A program made the translations under genes and the position numbers. Under the pieces are notes generated by a model. It saw only the letters and a list, made by a program, of their open reading frames with translations, was not told where the DNA came from and did no database searches. Shown piece after piece: positions 21,306 to 33,105 of a stretch of 64,000 bases of DNA. The stretch is from Stereocaulon alpinum. Taxonomy: Eukaryota; Ascomycota; Lecanoromycetes; Lecanorales; Stereocaulaceae. Positions within the stretch are counted from its first letter, which is position 1. Each line of letters starts with the position of its first letter. Location of the stretch: the NCBI GenBank assembly GCA_018257865.1, contig JAEUBA010000001.1, positions 434,001-498,000 of the forward strand. The letters are read 5' to 3'.

Positions 21306-23101
21306 ATGGATCAAGATACTGCCAGAATTGGCGCTCAAGAATTCGACCACGGGTTTCCCTGGAAAGGTATCTCATCTGGATTCGTGGACGAGATTTTAGG
21401 AGAACCCAGCGATGGATCTTCCAGAACGGCAATTGATAGTGGCAAGAAGATTGTGGATCAGGAAAAGCAAGACGTGGAAGCAGGCCGACAGGACGACACC
21501 AATCCGGCACCTGTAAAGGTCCCACTCTCGCAACGAAGAGGTCTTTTTGGACGCTTCATCGTATTTGCAGAGGTAGAAGAGCCGAAACACTACCCTCGAA
21601 GAACGAAATGGTTGATTACGTTCGTCATTGCTTTGGCGGCCGCGGCAGCTCCGCTGGGGAGCAACATCGTCTTTCGTAAGTCAAGAAGCTTGCAATGAGG
21701 TTGTGTTCAGCACTCGCTGAAGCATTGCTAACGTTATATAGCATCTCTCCACCAGATCTCTAACGATCTACACACCAGCCCCACGATCACGAATTTCTCA
21801 GCAGCCTTCTACTTGCTTGCGATGTCAATATTCCCACTCTGGTGGTCATCTTTCTCAGAAACACTTGGCCGCCGTTCGATTCACCTTATATCTTTCACCC
21901 TGTTCTTGCTATGGAACATCCTTGCCGCCATATCAGACAACATTGTCATGCTCATCTTCATGCGTATCCTAGCGGGTGGTGCAGCAGCTAGTGTACAAGT
22001 AGTCGGCGCAGGAACCATTGCAGATATATGGGAAGTAAGGGAACGAGGCGAAGCTATGGGGATGTTCTACCTTGGACCAATGTGTGGACCTTTGTTCGCC
22101 CCAATCATTGGAGGTGCTCTCGCCGGAAAGTTCGGTTGGAGAAGTACGCAATGGTTTCTCGCCATTTACGGCGGCGTCATACTCGTTCTCTTGTTCTTCA
22201 CTCTGCCAGAAGTAAGTTTCAAGATATTTCTAACCTACTACTACTAAGAAATACACGCCAGACTCTCAAAGCCACCAATTCTCCCATCACGGTCGCGGGA
22301 AAAAAGGTCTCAAAGAATCGCCCAGCCCTAAACCGCAACATCTCTCGCGTCTCCTCTATTCAAGTGAAGACCAAATGGTACCTCAGAATGGCCAGAATAT
22401 TCTTCATCGACCCTCTGAGCATTATCCTCTATCTCCGCTTCCCCGCCGTCTTGATAACAATCTACTACGCCAGCATCACCTATGGCTCCCTCTACCTCCT
22501 CAATGTTTCCCTCCAAACGACATTCTCAGAATCACCCTACAATTTCTCCGTTATCATCGTCGGTCTATGCTACATACCCAACTCAATAGGCTACGTCCTC
22601 GCCAGTCTTTACGGTGGCAAATGGACCGACAATATAATGGCCAGGGAAGCCCGGAAAGCAGGAAGATACGATGCTGACGGAAACCTAGACTACAGACCCG
22701 AAGACCGCATGCGCGAGAACGCTTCGCTCGCAGCCTTCCTGTACCCCGCCGCCATGATATGGTACGGCTGGACCGCTGAAAAGGGAATCATCTGGCCCGT
22801 CCCCCTAATAGCAAACTTCTTCTTCGGCATCGGCAGCATGCTAATATTCTCAATGTCGACAATCATGCTAACGGAATTCATGCCCAGGAAAGCCAGCGAG
22901 GGCGTCGCGTTGAATAATTCCGTCAGGAACATTTTCTCGTTTCTTGGTGCCATCGTGGCGCAGCCGTTGATTGCTGCTATTGGGAATGGGTGGGTTTTCA
23001 CGGGGATGGGTGCCATTGCTGCGAGTGGTGGTGTTGTTGTTTGGGCTATGAGACGGTTTGGGCCCAGGTGGAGGGAGACGATGGATAGGGAGTTGTATTG
23101 A
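21306..23101 (+). CDS. MFS transporter, DHA1 drug:H+ antiporter type
   Basis: Three exons (21306-21675, 21742-22211, 22262-23101) give 559 residues. It has twelve predicted helices with a cytoplasmic N-terminus of about 95 residues and a long central loop. Signature pieces are ISNDLHTSPTITNFS after helix 1, SETLGRRSIHL in the loop before helix 3, RILAGGAAASVQVVGAGTIADIW, ERGEAMGMFYLGPMCGPLFAPIIGG (the antiporter motif C region) and, in the second half, YGGKWTDNIMAREARKAGRYD. These place it in the Tpo1/Flu1-like DHA1 group, which exports polyamines, azoles or other toxic molecules at the plasma membrane. The actual substrate is unknown. The last 40 codons turn G-rich. Confidence 0.9.
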
Positions 23102-23766
23102 GTTCGACTTAGTCGCATCATACTCGAAGAGAGCGGACGAAGGGCGATTAATGATTAAATGACTGATATGCTGGCACGTAAGCGATTGGAGTTGGAAAGC
23201 ATTCCTTGACTTTTTCAGCGTTGGTGCTGCTGGCTAGGTAGCGATTTGGGTCTCCTATACAAAGCGCGGCTATATCCATAGAGGTTAGAGCTCAGTAGGT
23301 AGATGACATTTCGGATATCCTCTCAAGATAAGCCTAGACACAAATATGTGGCTGAAATTGACATACTAATTACCTTTGAAGTATCTGCCTAGAGTGCGTG
23401 GCAACTACAGTAGGTAGGGAGACGTCGTTAGTAGACCTCGCGCTAACGTACATTTCTCGAACAATCAACCAATCACGCAATCCTCGTCAACATAGCTGCA
23501 GGTATCAGAAACCCCTCCAACACGATATAAAGGCATAAACAGCATTCAAGATGCCGTGGTAGTTGAAATTCAATTCTATTGCTCCCAGCAATATCACGTA
23601 GATCTACGGCAGCTAATATACAACTCCCCGCAAAACCCTTCCCAAGGCATCATATGATCTAAGATAGCCGCCTTCTCTAGATTCTACAAACGCCATGCTA
23701 GACTTAAAAACCTGATACTCCTTCATGATATCGATCCGCACCCATGGACAGAAGGGTTGACGACCA
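23102..23766. other. Convergent intergenic region
   Basis: Between the MFS and ISWI stop codons. No gene; the short open frames here contain no motifs. Confidence 0.5.
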
Positions 23767-26700
23767 TCATTTCCTCCTAGCCTTTCCTTTACCCTTTGTG
23801 CCAGCCCCATTAGACGATACGCTTACAGCTCGAGACGTCTGGCCTGAGCTGGCTTTACTGCCGCTGGATTTCACTGCGTCGAGGGGCTTGTTCTAGCAAA
23901 TGGTAGTGTTAGCCAAATGCTGAGAACGGTGGAAAGAGGTGAGAATTACCTTGACGCCATTCTTCGCCTTCTTCTTCACCGGCGCAACATTCTCTTCATC
24001 TTCGTCGTCTTCGTCTCTGGCTCGCCCCCGATGTCCATTGGCCATCTTTCCCTCGCCGTTCTCGAACTCGCGAGCAACGGTCGTGAGGAGTGTGGCGCAT
24101 CTACGTCCAATTTCAATGGGTGTGCGGCTGAGGAAGAACCAGTCGAAGCGGAATAGGGGACTCTCGCGGATTTCTTCTCGGATCTTGTCGTAGATGCCTT
24201 CACCATCAACACCGTACCGGTCTAGCATGACGAGGAGGAAGCGATCTTCTTCTTCCGTGTATACTTTCTTGTTGGTTGTAGACACTGAGTAGTTGAGCTT
24301 CAGCTGTTGCAAAGGCACGCGATACATCTCCATCTTCCGCTTGAGCATTTTTCTCTGGTGGTTGAGCTTGCGAGCCTTTTCCTCTCCGGCTTCGATGGTA
24401 CCGATGTACTTGGGATAGTCCTGGATCTCGGTGTACTTCTGCCAAAAGACCTGTGCGTACTCTTTGATCTCCTTCGCGTTCTTGCCGTCGACTTCTTCCG
24501 CGATGCCGTCATAGTTCTTTCTCCCATATCTGGCAGAGCCGTTGATAAATTGCTGGAAGTCTCTTCGGTTCCAATCGGCGAAACCTTGCTGAGACATTTC
24601 CTCTTTTTGTTGCTGTTCCTTCTCGGTCAGGGGTTCGGCGTTGTCGATTTCTCGCTGCTCAAGGTCCCGTTCTGACTCTTTCTGAGCCTCGTCCATATCA
24701 TCATCATCCGGCAACGGAACCTTGTAGCCAATCTCCTTACGAAACCAAGCTGTTTCACGTTCCTGCAGAAGTCGGAGAGCTGGAGGGAAGAACTGGTAAT
24801 CGTGTATCTGTATCTGTCTTGGTGCACGCGGAGCTTTGGGTTTATTGTCGGCTGTTCTCCCGCCTGTGGACAAAGCTTGCCGGTAATACTTGTCCATGGA
24901 GTAAGACTGCTCTTTGCGTTCACGCTTCGATGGGTTGATCCAAGCTATGCCTACGTCTTTTCTGACCTTCCCTGTGAAATCTTGCCCATTCCATTCGTAG
25001 GCATTTTCAGACGTGAAATTTTGTAGGTCATCAATGCCAAGCTTCTCGTATCTGGCGTTCAGTTCTTTCGTTCGCTCTTCACCGTGCTGAAGGATAGAGT
25101 CAATGTCATCATCGGAGAGATCGGACTTGCTTCCCAGTAGACCAGTTGCGCCCTTGCTCTCAAACACAGCGGCTGCGCCATGCTGAATCATGTTCACTAG
25201 CTCGTCCTTGGAGGCCGCTGCCTTGGCAGCCTGTTGAGCTCGGCCTTGCTGGATGACCAGTTGATCGAGACGAAGCTTTTGGGCAGCCCTCTCGAGCACT
25301 TTCTCCTCTATAGCATGCTCAGTGACAAATCGGAAAACAACGACCTGTTTGGTCTGCCCTATTCGATGAGCGCGATCCATGGCTTGCAAATCTGCTTGCG
25401 GATTCCAGTCGCTGTCAAAAAGTATGACAATGTCGGCACTAGTAAGATTGATACCTAGACCGCCAGCGCGGGTCGTTAATAAGAACACGAACTTTTCTGA
25501 CCCAGGCTTGTTGTACTCATCGATTCCAGCTATTCGGTCTTCGTGTGCTGTCGATCCATCGATTCTGCAGTACTTGTGTTCACGGAAGACGCAGTAATCC
25601 TCCAGGATGTCAAGTACTCTGCTCATCTGTGAGAAGATAAGGACTCTGCTACCTTGCCTCTTCATGCGGGTGAGGATCTTGTCCAGCATGACCATTTTGC
25701 CAGCATTGAAGATTAAGTGCTCGTCAGTGGTGTATGGAGGGCCAGGTTCCGCACCTTCAAAAAGATACGGATGGTTGCAGCATTTTCGCAGCTGCATTAC
25801 GATGTTGAGTAGACGTGTCTTTGACTCGCGCTTTCCGGCAGCGCCATTGACAGCATCTATATCCTTCTCAAGAATCTTCTTGTACCACCTAACTTGCATC
25901 TCTGACATCCCAATATAAAGGTTAATTTCCTTCTTGGGTAGCAAGCTCTTCTCCACATCGCTCTTGACTCTCCGCAACAAGAAAGGCCTTAGGACACGGT
26001 GCAACTGCTGAACTACAGTATCTTGATCCTCGTTCTGTCCTGAGAACCATTGGTCGAATGCTTCTGAGTCTCCGAACACGTCAGGAAGTAAGAAATTCAA
26101 CAGTGCCCAAAGTTCGTGCAGATTGTTTTGTAACGGCGTGCCAGTGATGAGCAGGCGATTTCGGGAGTTGAAAAGCCGGATGATTTGAGCCAGAGAAGAT
26201 TCTTCATTCTTTATGCGGTGTGCTTCGTCAATGATGATGTACTCCCAGGCAAATTTCTTCAAGTGAGCTTTCTCTCGGAGGATCATTTCGTAACTTGTGA
26301 TGCAAACATCAAACTTCTCGTCAATGAGGCGGTCATTGATCAATTGGTGTCTTTCGTCCTTGGCCCCCTGCAATATCAGGACATTGACTTCCGGAGTCCA
26401 CATGGTAAATTCTCGATTCCAGTTGTCAAGTGTTGACTTTGGCACAGTGATCAGATGAGGCCCTTTAATACCGCAGATGTGTCGGAGGTATCCTAGGAAT
26501 GCAATAGTCTGCAAAGTCTTCCCCAGCCCCATCTCGTCGGCCAAGATCCCAGATATGCCGTTCTCATGTAAAGACACAAGCCAGTTGAGTCCGGACACCT
26601 GATAGTCGCGCATTTGCCCGTGCTTGATAAAGGCTGGCGATTCGCGGAACACAGTCTCTGCCTGTACACCCCTCTTTTCGTCCTTCAAAAGTTCGGCGTC

Positions 26701-27452
26701 CTCCTCTTGCTCGGTTCTCCGTCGCCGCTCGCCGGCTGCTCCGCCTGCTCTAGCATGTCCTTTCTTGGCTTTTTGTGCGTCTTCTTCGTTCTGGCGATCA
26801 ATTGTAGCCATAATTTCTTTGATTCGGGGATTCGGGCTAGCATCGATGAAATGGCGGAACAAGTCAGTCAAGCCTAACAAATAGCGAAAGCGTCTGATTG
26901 TGTCGTCTTCCTATTGTACCGGATATATTAGTGAACGCCCAAGACAGTACATACTAGGCACTATAGCGTTGTACCTTAGATTCATCCAGCCGATTGTGCT
27001 TTTTGCCGAAGATATTCTTCCGTAAATTCGTGGCATCAATCCTCCTCTTGCGCCCATCCGGTTGGAAAACACCCTCTGCATCGCTGGTAGCTGTTGTATT
27101 GGGATTGGTATCGGAGTCCTACAAAAGGAGTAAGCATTTGTTTAGAAGATGCAATGCGGACTGAGTGAATTGTTATACTTACTGAGTAATCTGGTGTGTC
27201 TTGATTGTACTGGTGGAAGTTGGTTAGCAAGGCTCTTATCGAACTACCGGTCCCTTTGGGGGTCGTCTGGGAAGATGGGGCATAGAGACATGTAAGCTTC
27301 AGGATTGGGGGCAATGGACGAACCATTATACTGTCATCATCGGTTTCTGCTGCTTTGCGGCCATTTATACGGTCGTTGTGATCAGTCATAGACGTGTCTG
27401 AAGGCGTGGTGCCATTGGATTTGGAGGCGCGGGCTTTGCTGGAGGGCGCCAT
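23767..27452 (-). CDS. ISW2: ISWI-family chromatin remodelling ATPase
   Basis: Five exons (27324-27452, 27183-27266, 26975-27118, 23950-26910, 23767-23892), introns 57-64 nt, give 1147 residues. It is the ATPase subunit of an ISWI nucleosome-spacing complex in the nucleus. Domains: acidic N-terminus; Lys/Arg patch (GRKRRID) and KEDDTIRRFRYLLGL; SNF2 helicase with Walker A DEMGLGKT (244-251) and DEAH (347-350); helicase C with SQMSRVLDIL and DRAHRIGQ; then the HAND-SANT-SLIDE module (DYQFFPPAL, NRRDFQQFINGSARYG, LNYSVSTTNKKVYTEEEDRFLL). The last exon supplies a Ser/Gly/Lys-rich tail. Filamentous fungi generally have one ISWI gene, so the symbol follows the closest yeast name and is tentative. 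Confidence 0.96.
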
Positions 27453-28033
27453 CCTCCCATGTACTAAAGTGACTGGAACCCGACTCAGGCCAAAGCGCGA
27501 ATTGATACTGATGCTTCAAAGAGGTCTGCGAGAGGTTCCGGGACTGAAGCAGCTTTGGTAGACGTGTTGGATGAGTCGTTAATGAACTGAGGGGTGTTGT
27601 CGTGCAGTAAACGGTGTTGTGAAGGTGGTGATAAAGTAATGGCCCAGAAGTATGAGCTCTCGCGTCGCCCTCTAAACCTCGCTAGCCGGCTAAACTCACC
27701 CCGATTGGTCACTCCTCCCGCGGTAGCGGCTCAAGATCCTATGGTACTTTATTATTGCTGTCGTATGCATTCGGAAGCGCCCCATCATAATCATCGCTTG
27801 CACAGTCAGACTTGTTGGTCTTCGTATTTCTTCACACTCTCTTATACATTCATCGGACTACTAGCCCTACACTGCGTCTTGACATTCATCAAATTCACCG
27901 TCATCTTCTCACTACCTATCGTACGCCCCACATCAGCCCGACGACAAGTCCTACTTCTTAAACAACACCCTTTGCGAATTTCGACCATTCCTAGAAACGC
28001 CGAGAGGAAATAGCACACGGGTAGTGTACGGCT
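27453..28033. promoter_or_regulatory. ISWI-DUF4588 divergent promoter region
   Basis: About 0.58 kb between two divergent start codons. No gene inside. No clear TATA or known site was found. Confidence 0.4.
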
Positions 28034-28855
28034 ATGGACTCGATGAGAAGTCTTAATAGCTCTTTGCCTCGATCATCTTCAACTAGACGGTCAAACCCAC
28101 CTCCAGAACAGCTTCTCCAATCCTTCAGATCAGCCGCTCTCTCAGTTACAAACCTCTACAAAACAGCTGCTGCAGATCAGACGAGAGCTCGTGAGGCTGG
28201 ATACCAAGATGCACTCGATGAACTGCTGGTCTTTCTCGACAAGGGAAATCTAGGCTTAGACGACGGGGAGGGGTGGAAGGTACGGAAATGGGCTACCGAA
28301 CGATTGGATGGCAGTCTTGTAGGCCACACCGCAAGTGACAGTGATGACGATCGACGTGAGACAACAAGGAGGGCTAGGAGCAGTTCACCCGTCACGCAGC
28401 GTTCAACAGTCCTGGAAGCAGAACCTATAAGAGAACCCTCACGATCCACCTCACCAGTACGAGCAGTGTCTGCTCCTATGGCTCCACCACCAGGACCTTT
28501 GCAGACCACCAATAGTTCTCAAGCTCCTGACATATTCACATTTCGATCGACAATCCCTTACCCTCAAGATATGGATACACAAACGCCCGATACAACACCT
28601 CAACCCGAACCACAATGTCACGGGCAAATACCTGCATCGAGTCCTGCTGTACGGGTTGAGGTGGTCCCTCGAGGAGCTCGAACGCCCCACCGCGCAACCC
28701 GGCAAACTACCAGACAGGCCGGCGGTACTCGGGCACTCGGATCAGGAGCAGGATCGAAGCGGCGGATTGCATTTGGAGACTATTTCGATATTGGTAGCTT
28801 AGGAGATGGAAAGGATGGACAAGGCGGAGGGGGCAAACGAGGACGCTTTACCTAA
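28034..28855 (+). CDS. HAPSTR1/C16orf72-like DUF4588 protein
   Basis: Single exon, 273 residues. The conserved region is at about 25-100: LLQSFRSAALSVTNLYKTAA, then AREAGYQDALDELLVFLDK and GWKVRKWATERLDG. This matches the DUF4588 family, whose human member (C16orf72/HAPSTR1) binds the HUWE1 ubiquitin ligase and tunes stress signalling. A similar role in fungi is inference. The rest is low-complexity Ser/Pro/Arg (about 105-230) and a Gly-rich, basic end with KRRIAFGDYFDIGS and KRGRFT. The KR-rich pieces could serve nuclear import. No introns, and the start is the first ATG before the conserved region. Confidence 0.82.
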   Translation: MDSMRSLNSSLPRSSSTRRSNPPPEQLLQSFRSAALSVTNLYKTAAADQTRAREAGYQDALDELLVFLDKGNLGLDDGEGWKVRKWATERLDGSLVGHTASDSDDDRRETTRRARSSSPVTQRSTVLEAEPIREPSRSTSPVRAVSAPMAPPPGPLQTTNSSQAPDIFTFRSTIPYPQDMDTQTPDTTPQPEPQCHGQIPASSPAVRVEVVPRGARTPHRATRQTTRQAGGTRALGSGAGSKRRIAFGDYFDIGSLGDGKDGQGGGGKRGRFT

Positions 28856-29601
28856 TGACTGGGTTACTTTGATGTTCATATCATGACGGCCGCTTCTGCA
28901 CATATGGGAGCAAATGAAGGATAGACCTGCATAGAGGGGATCACGGGTGAAAGCGAAGGAGTTTTTGTTCAGCGTGGACATAAGACATGTTGGTTCTGTT
29001 AGTGGATACCCATGCATAGCTATGGTTGCATTTAGTATTTTGCTTACCCATATTCAATACACTTTGTTCTTACCCTGCCTACGTCCAACTTTCAAGAAAT
29101 TTGGACTATTCGTCTATCGAAAGTCTGGCGTGCAATCCATGCATAGAATTTTATTGACGTGAAAAGAACGAAACTGAACAAACTTGTCACGGTGTCTAGC
29201 CTGTGCTCTCGAGTGACTGCTTGATACATAATCTGTGTAATTCGCATACCATTGCTCAGTGAAGATTCGATCGAGTATCGATTATAGACACAAGCTAGTC
29301 ATTCCTCCCGTGTTCGAGCGTCTGATGTTATAGTTCTCCTTCTCATCCTTAGTTTAACAATCCACATTGTCAGAAACTAATTCACGATCTTTCTAGTCCT
29401 CCCAGTCTTTGCATTCGTAACGCAAGAGCCATCCTCCCAGCTACTCGGCGCTTCCCTATCACGTTCCTCTCTAGATCAACGTTTCGACAGATTCCAGGCC
29501 CATTCCCCCCTGGACATTGCTAGACCTTTGCCAGGAGACCCCGGCAGTTGCTCCACCAAGCCTTCTACAAACCTCTTAGTCGATATCGTTTTTCTCATCC
29601 C
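28856..29601. other. Convergent intergenic region
   Basis: 3' ends of the DUF4588 and DUF4536 genes. No gene recognised. Confidence 0.5.
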
Positions 29602-29975
29602 TCAATTCACCAGTCGATACAATCCCATCCCCACAAAGCTCAACGACAGCAGCCCAGTGCCCATCATTCTTGCTCTCACACTACCCAGGCCTCCACTCTT
29701 CCTCGCTATCTCCTTGCTCCGCGCAGCTATTTGAGTCTTGCCCGAGTAGTAAATGTAGCCACCAAGCCCTATGAATGCCGCTGCTCCTGCGCTATCATTC
29801 AGCTGTGTTCTAATCGTACAGTTGTACTTTACTAAGCCAACTCACCGGTCAGCCTACAAGCCAAGCAGTCGTCTTTGTCCTCTTCCAAGATCTTGGAGAG
29901 CTTCTCTGGTTGCTGAAGCTTAATGAGACGCGGGTTGAGCGCAGTGGGTGGTGGTTTTTCTTGGGACGACGCCAT
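29602..29975 (-). CDS. DUF4536 (DMAC1/Dmo2-like) small membrane protein
   Basis: Two exons (29846-29975, 29602-29786) with a 59-nt GTGAGT...GCAG intron give 104 residues; the gene has no long uninterrupted frame. The splice produces DDCLACRLTG-AAAFIGLGGYIYYSG, the hallmark CxxCRxTG plus first membrane helix of the DUF4536 family. A second helix lies near the C-terminus (GTGLLSLSFVGMGLYRLV). Family members include human DMAC1 (TMEM261), linked to assembly of the distal membrane arm of respiratory complex I, and yeast Dmo2. Function in mitochondria is therefore likely but inferred. It is divergent from AP-3 mu, with 235 bp between starts. Confidence 0.82.
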
Positions 29976-30210
29976 ACTGGCAATCTTTAAATTTCCTTAA
30001 GGAAACAATCCTATCTCTCCTGAATCTCAAATTCCCAGGAGAAGGGTGGGCTTCAAGCATAATTTAGAGCTGAATATGTCAACCTTGAAGCTCCTCTCGA
30101 GGTCAAGGTATGGCGGAAGCCCGCAGCCTTACCCGCCCCCACGTTATGATTGGACGACCATTCAACATAGACTTGCACTTCTCCATGCTCTCCATTACGA
30201 TGTCCACATC
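29976..30210. promoter_or_regulatory. DUF4536-AP-3 mu divergent promoter
   Basis: A 235-bp gap between two divergent start codons must contain both promoters. No specific site was recognised. Confidence 0.4.
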
Positions 30211-31963
30211 ATGATGAGCGGCGCCATAGAGGCCCTCTACATCTTCAATCAATACAAGTATAAAACCATTGTTCTGGTGCTTCTACTCCACCTCTATACT
30301 AATGTTCACACAGTGAGCCCATACTCGAACATGTCTACCGCTCAAGACCAGCTTCCTCTCGAGTCATTCTACCTCTTTACCTCGCACACTCTACTCCACG
30401 ACCCTCGTTAATCTATCTACCCAACGTCAACCCACCTACAGTCCTATTCTCTGTCACCCACAACAGTCTTCTCTTCCTCTCGCCTGTTTCGACGGATATA
30501 GAACCATTATTCGTTCTTGAATTCCTACACCGGGTCATCGACGTTCTAGAAGAATTTATTGGTGACCCGTTACTTGCAAACAAGATAGAGGGAAGCTACG
30601 ATGTTGTGGCTCAGCTACTCGGAGAGATGTGCGACGCTGGAAGCGTGTGCAATACCGAACCTAATGCTCTGAGGGACGATGTCGAGGTATCTGGGTTCTT
30701 GGGAAAGCTACTTGTTGGTGTAGGTTTACCTGGGTACGGCCTCGATGCACTTATTCAACATAGCCAGGGGGCTAATTGACTTCATACAGGTCATCACCAG
30801 CTCTCAACCCCACTGGTGGCTTGAAGCAGCAATTGACTCTCAATCCAGTCAACACAGGCCCTGCCATTCCCTGGCGCCGGGCTAATGTCCGTCATACAAG
30901 CAATGAATTATACGTTGATATAGTGGAGACGCTGTCTGTCACACTTGCACCATCAGGCCGGCCGTTGGCGGCTTTTGCGAATGGATCCATCGCATTCACG
31001 TCGAAGATATCCGGCGTGCCAGACTTACTACTCACCCTGTCCGCTTCTGGCGGTAAACTTGGCTTGGAGAAGGCCATTGAGCTACCAGTGTTCCATCCCT
31101 GTGTACGGTTGGCAAGATGGAAGGAGAGACCTGGTGAACTAAGCTTCGTCCCACCAGACGGCAAATTCATGCTAGCCGGCTATGAGGTGAATCTAATGCC
31201 ATCTAATCTAGACATGAAGTCCTGGTTAAGCACTAATTTGCAGCTGCCGGTGTCAATTGAGGTATCAAAGTCTCTTGGACCTACAGGACTCGACTTTGAG
31301 GTCCGTTTGATCCTGTCTTCGACTTTTCCAGGCGCGGCTTCATCTGCTCCTGCATCGAGACCGAACGTTGGTACGCGCGGATCCGGAAGGTCTACTCCAA
31401 TCTTTGGAAGTAGCGCTTCTGGCCCCACGCTACAAGATGTGGTCGCCACTGTACGGATACCTGCAGCTGTGAGAAACATCACAGACTTGCGAGCCAGTCG
31501 CGGTGAAGCATACTATACTCCGGCCGAGAGTGTAGTCGAATGGCGAGTTCCGACCAAAGATGCTGCATTGTCAGGCAGTGCAACACTTCGATGCACAATC
31601 GTCGGTCCTTTAATAGACGAGGACGACGATGGTACAAACAATTTCTCATTTGATCCTGCAAACGGCAGCTATGACGAAAAAGAGGATGCCTATCAAAGCT
31701 CTAGTCTGGAGCCAGCCAAGCCCGCTTCTACGAAAGCGCAGATGGAGCATCGTGATCAGCGGAAGGTTCAACAGAATGCTCCCTTAATGCCGTCCTCTGC
31801 CTCTGTCAGTTTTAGTGTAAAGGGATGGCTAGCTAGTGGCATTAAAGTGGACGGTCTCGTTGTTGATACGAGGAAGAGTAGGGGGCTGGGTGAAGGAGTG
31901 AAGCCTTACAAGGGCGTCAAGTACTTGACCGTTAGTAGAAGAGGTATAGAAACAAGGTGTTAG
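30211..31963 (+). CDS. APM3: AP-3 adaptor complex mu subunit
   Basis: Three exons (30211-30257, 30314-30733, 30790-31963), both introns 56 nt, give 546 residues. The first exon encodes MMSGAIEALYIFNQY and the splice gives N-E-P-I-L, matching the longin-like N-terminal domain, continued by LPLYLAH, SLIYLPNVNPPTVLFS and VLEFLHRVIDVLEEF. The mu homology domain follows with IPWRRANVRHTSNELYVDIV and ends PYKGVKYLTVSRRGIETRC. AP-3 carries cargo from Golgi or endosomes to the vacuole. An insertion rich in Ser/Gly (about 340-370 region) and the sequence ASKPTS-free linker before the end are lineage-type features. A second ATG at 30214 is equally possible as start. Confidence 0.9.
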
Positions 31964-32300
31964 CCAGAAAGTCGGATAATCGCTCTTCCAGTTTCCACTC
32001 TGCCACTTTGAAATGCAAGGATTGGCTGAGTATCTATGGCTACTAACCAACAATTCGACATCTGCAGGGCGCTTGGAACCCACATCCTTGAAACTATGTT
32101 GATTGACCATCAAGTCTGTTAGATAGGAGGTTAGGTACATAAGCCGAAGTTCCTGCCCTTGTACCGCTTAACATCAAGTGAATTGGACCTGTGCTTCGGG
32201 AAATAAGCCGAAAGTCTTAAATCTGTAATACTCACAGTCGAGTAAGTTGGGTATGCCCAGACGAGGAGATAGTTACTGCTGCTTCCTAAAATTTTGAAGT
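31964..32300. other. Intergenic, 3' of AP-3 mu
   Basis: No gene seen between the AP-3 mu stop and the first copy of the 13-nt repeat. Confidence 0.45.
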
Positions 32301-32793
32301 GTTGTGTTGGGGCTGATGGTGATGGTGGAATCAATTTATTGTCCGTCCGAGCTAGCTAAGCTATGCAGACATTCGCGAGCTATATCACGAAATTGCCATC
32401 CTTGAATAGAGCTAGACTATCCAGCATTCGCTTATATAGCTATAGGCACTTACCCTTCCGCGTATATCCTCTAAGGAAAACGTCTCCGAAAAACCTTAGT
32501 AGAGATAGCCTATATCTTAGGTATAGAGGTAGTAGGGGAGCTTAGCAATTAGAAGCTTATCCTATATAAACCCTATCTCCTAGGCAGCACGAAATTATAT
32601 ATAGCTAGAACCCCTCCTCCTAGCCTCCCCCCGTGTTATAATAGTAGCATAGGCTCGATCTGTGGACTATTCTTTAGGGATCAAGAGCTTTAAGCCTAAA
32701 TGAGATCTCTTGGCTCCCCTATCCTAGGATAAAGGGTTCGTAGCCAGCACCGACGTACAGGTGGATCTCCTAGCTGGCCTGTTGTGTTGGGGC
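32301..32793. repeat. AT-rich decayed island bracketed by 13-nt repeat
   Basis: The string GTTGTGTTGGGGC occurs exactly at 32301-32313 and again at 32781-32793. Between the copies the DNA changes character: very frequent TA and CTAG/AGCTA strings, no sensible coding frame, many stops in all frames. This looks like an old transposon fragment or solo terminal repeat mutated by repeat-induced point mutation. No transposase or reverse transcriptase remains. Confidence 0.45.
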
Positions 32794-33105
32794 AATCAGG
32801 ATCTCACTCGCGGGACGTTCCAACGTCCGAACGCCCCAAACGCGTCGCTAAATAGAGCCGAATCGGTCCTTATCTTATCGCTGCCGAGGTTCTCCACTTC
32901 CGAGCGATCTTGCTAGGAATACAGAGTGTGGTAAAAGATGTTCTATTCTTCTGCAGCATACGCATCATAAACATACGCATCATAAGCTGCTAAGTAAGCC
33001 TCCATTCCGTGACAATCCGCAACAGATCTGGACTGCTGAGCGCTCTGCTTCTTCAAGCTTGCAACATCCAGTTTCACCAAAGCTTTGCAGATATACAAGA
33101 ACTAT
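32794..33105. other. ALDH upstream region
   Basis: No gene. It holds a near-perfect inverted pair GGACGTT/AACGTCC (about 32814-32829) and two copies of CATACGCATCATAA at 32957-32970 and 32972-32985, one base apart. Confidence 0.5.
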
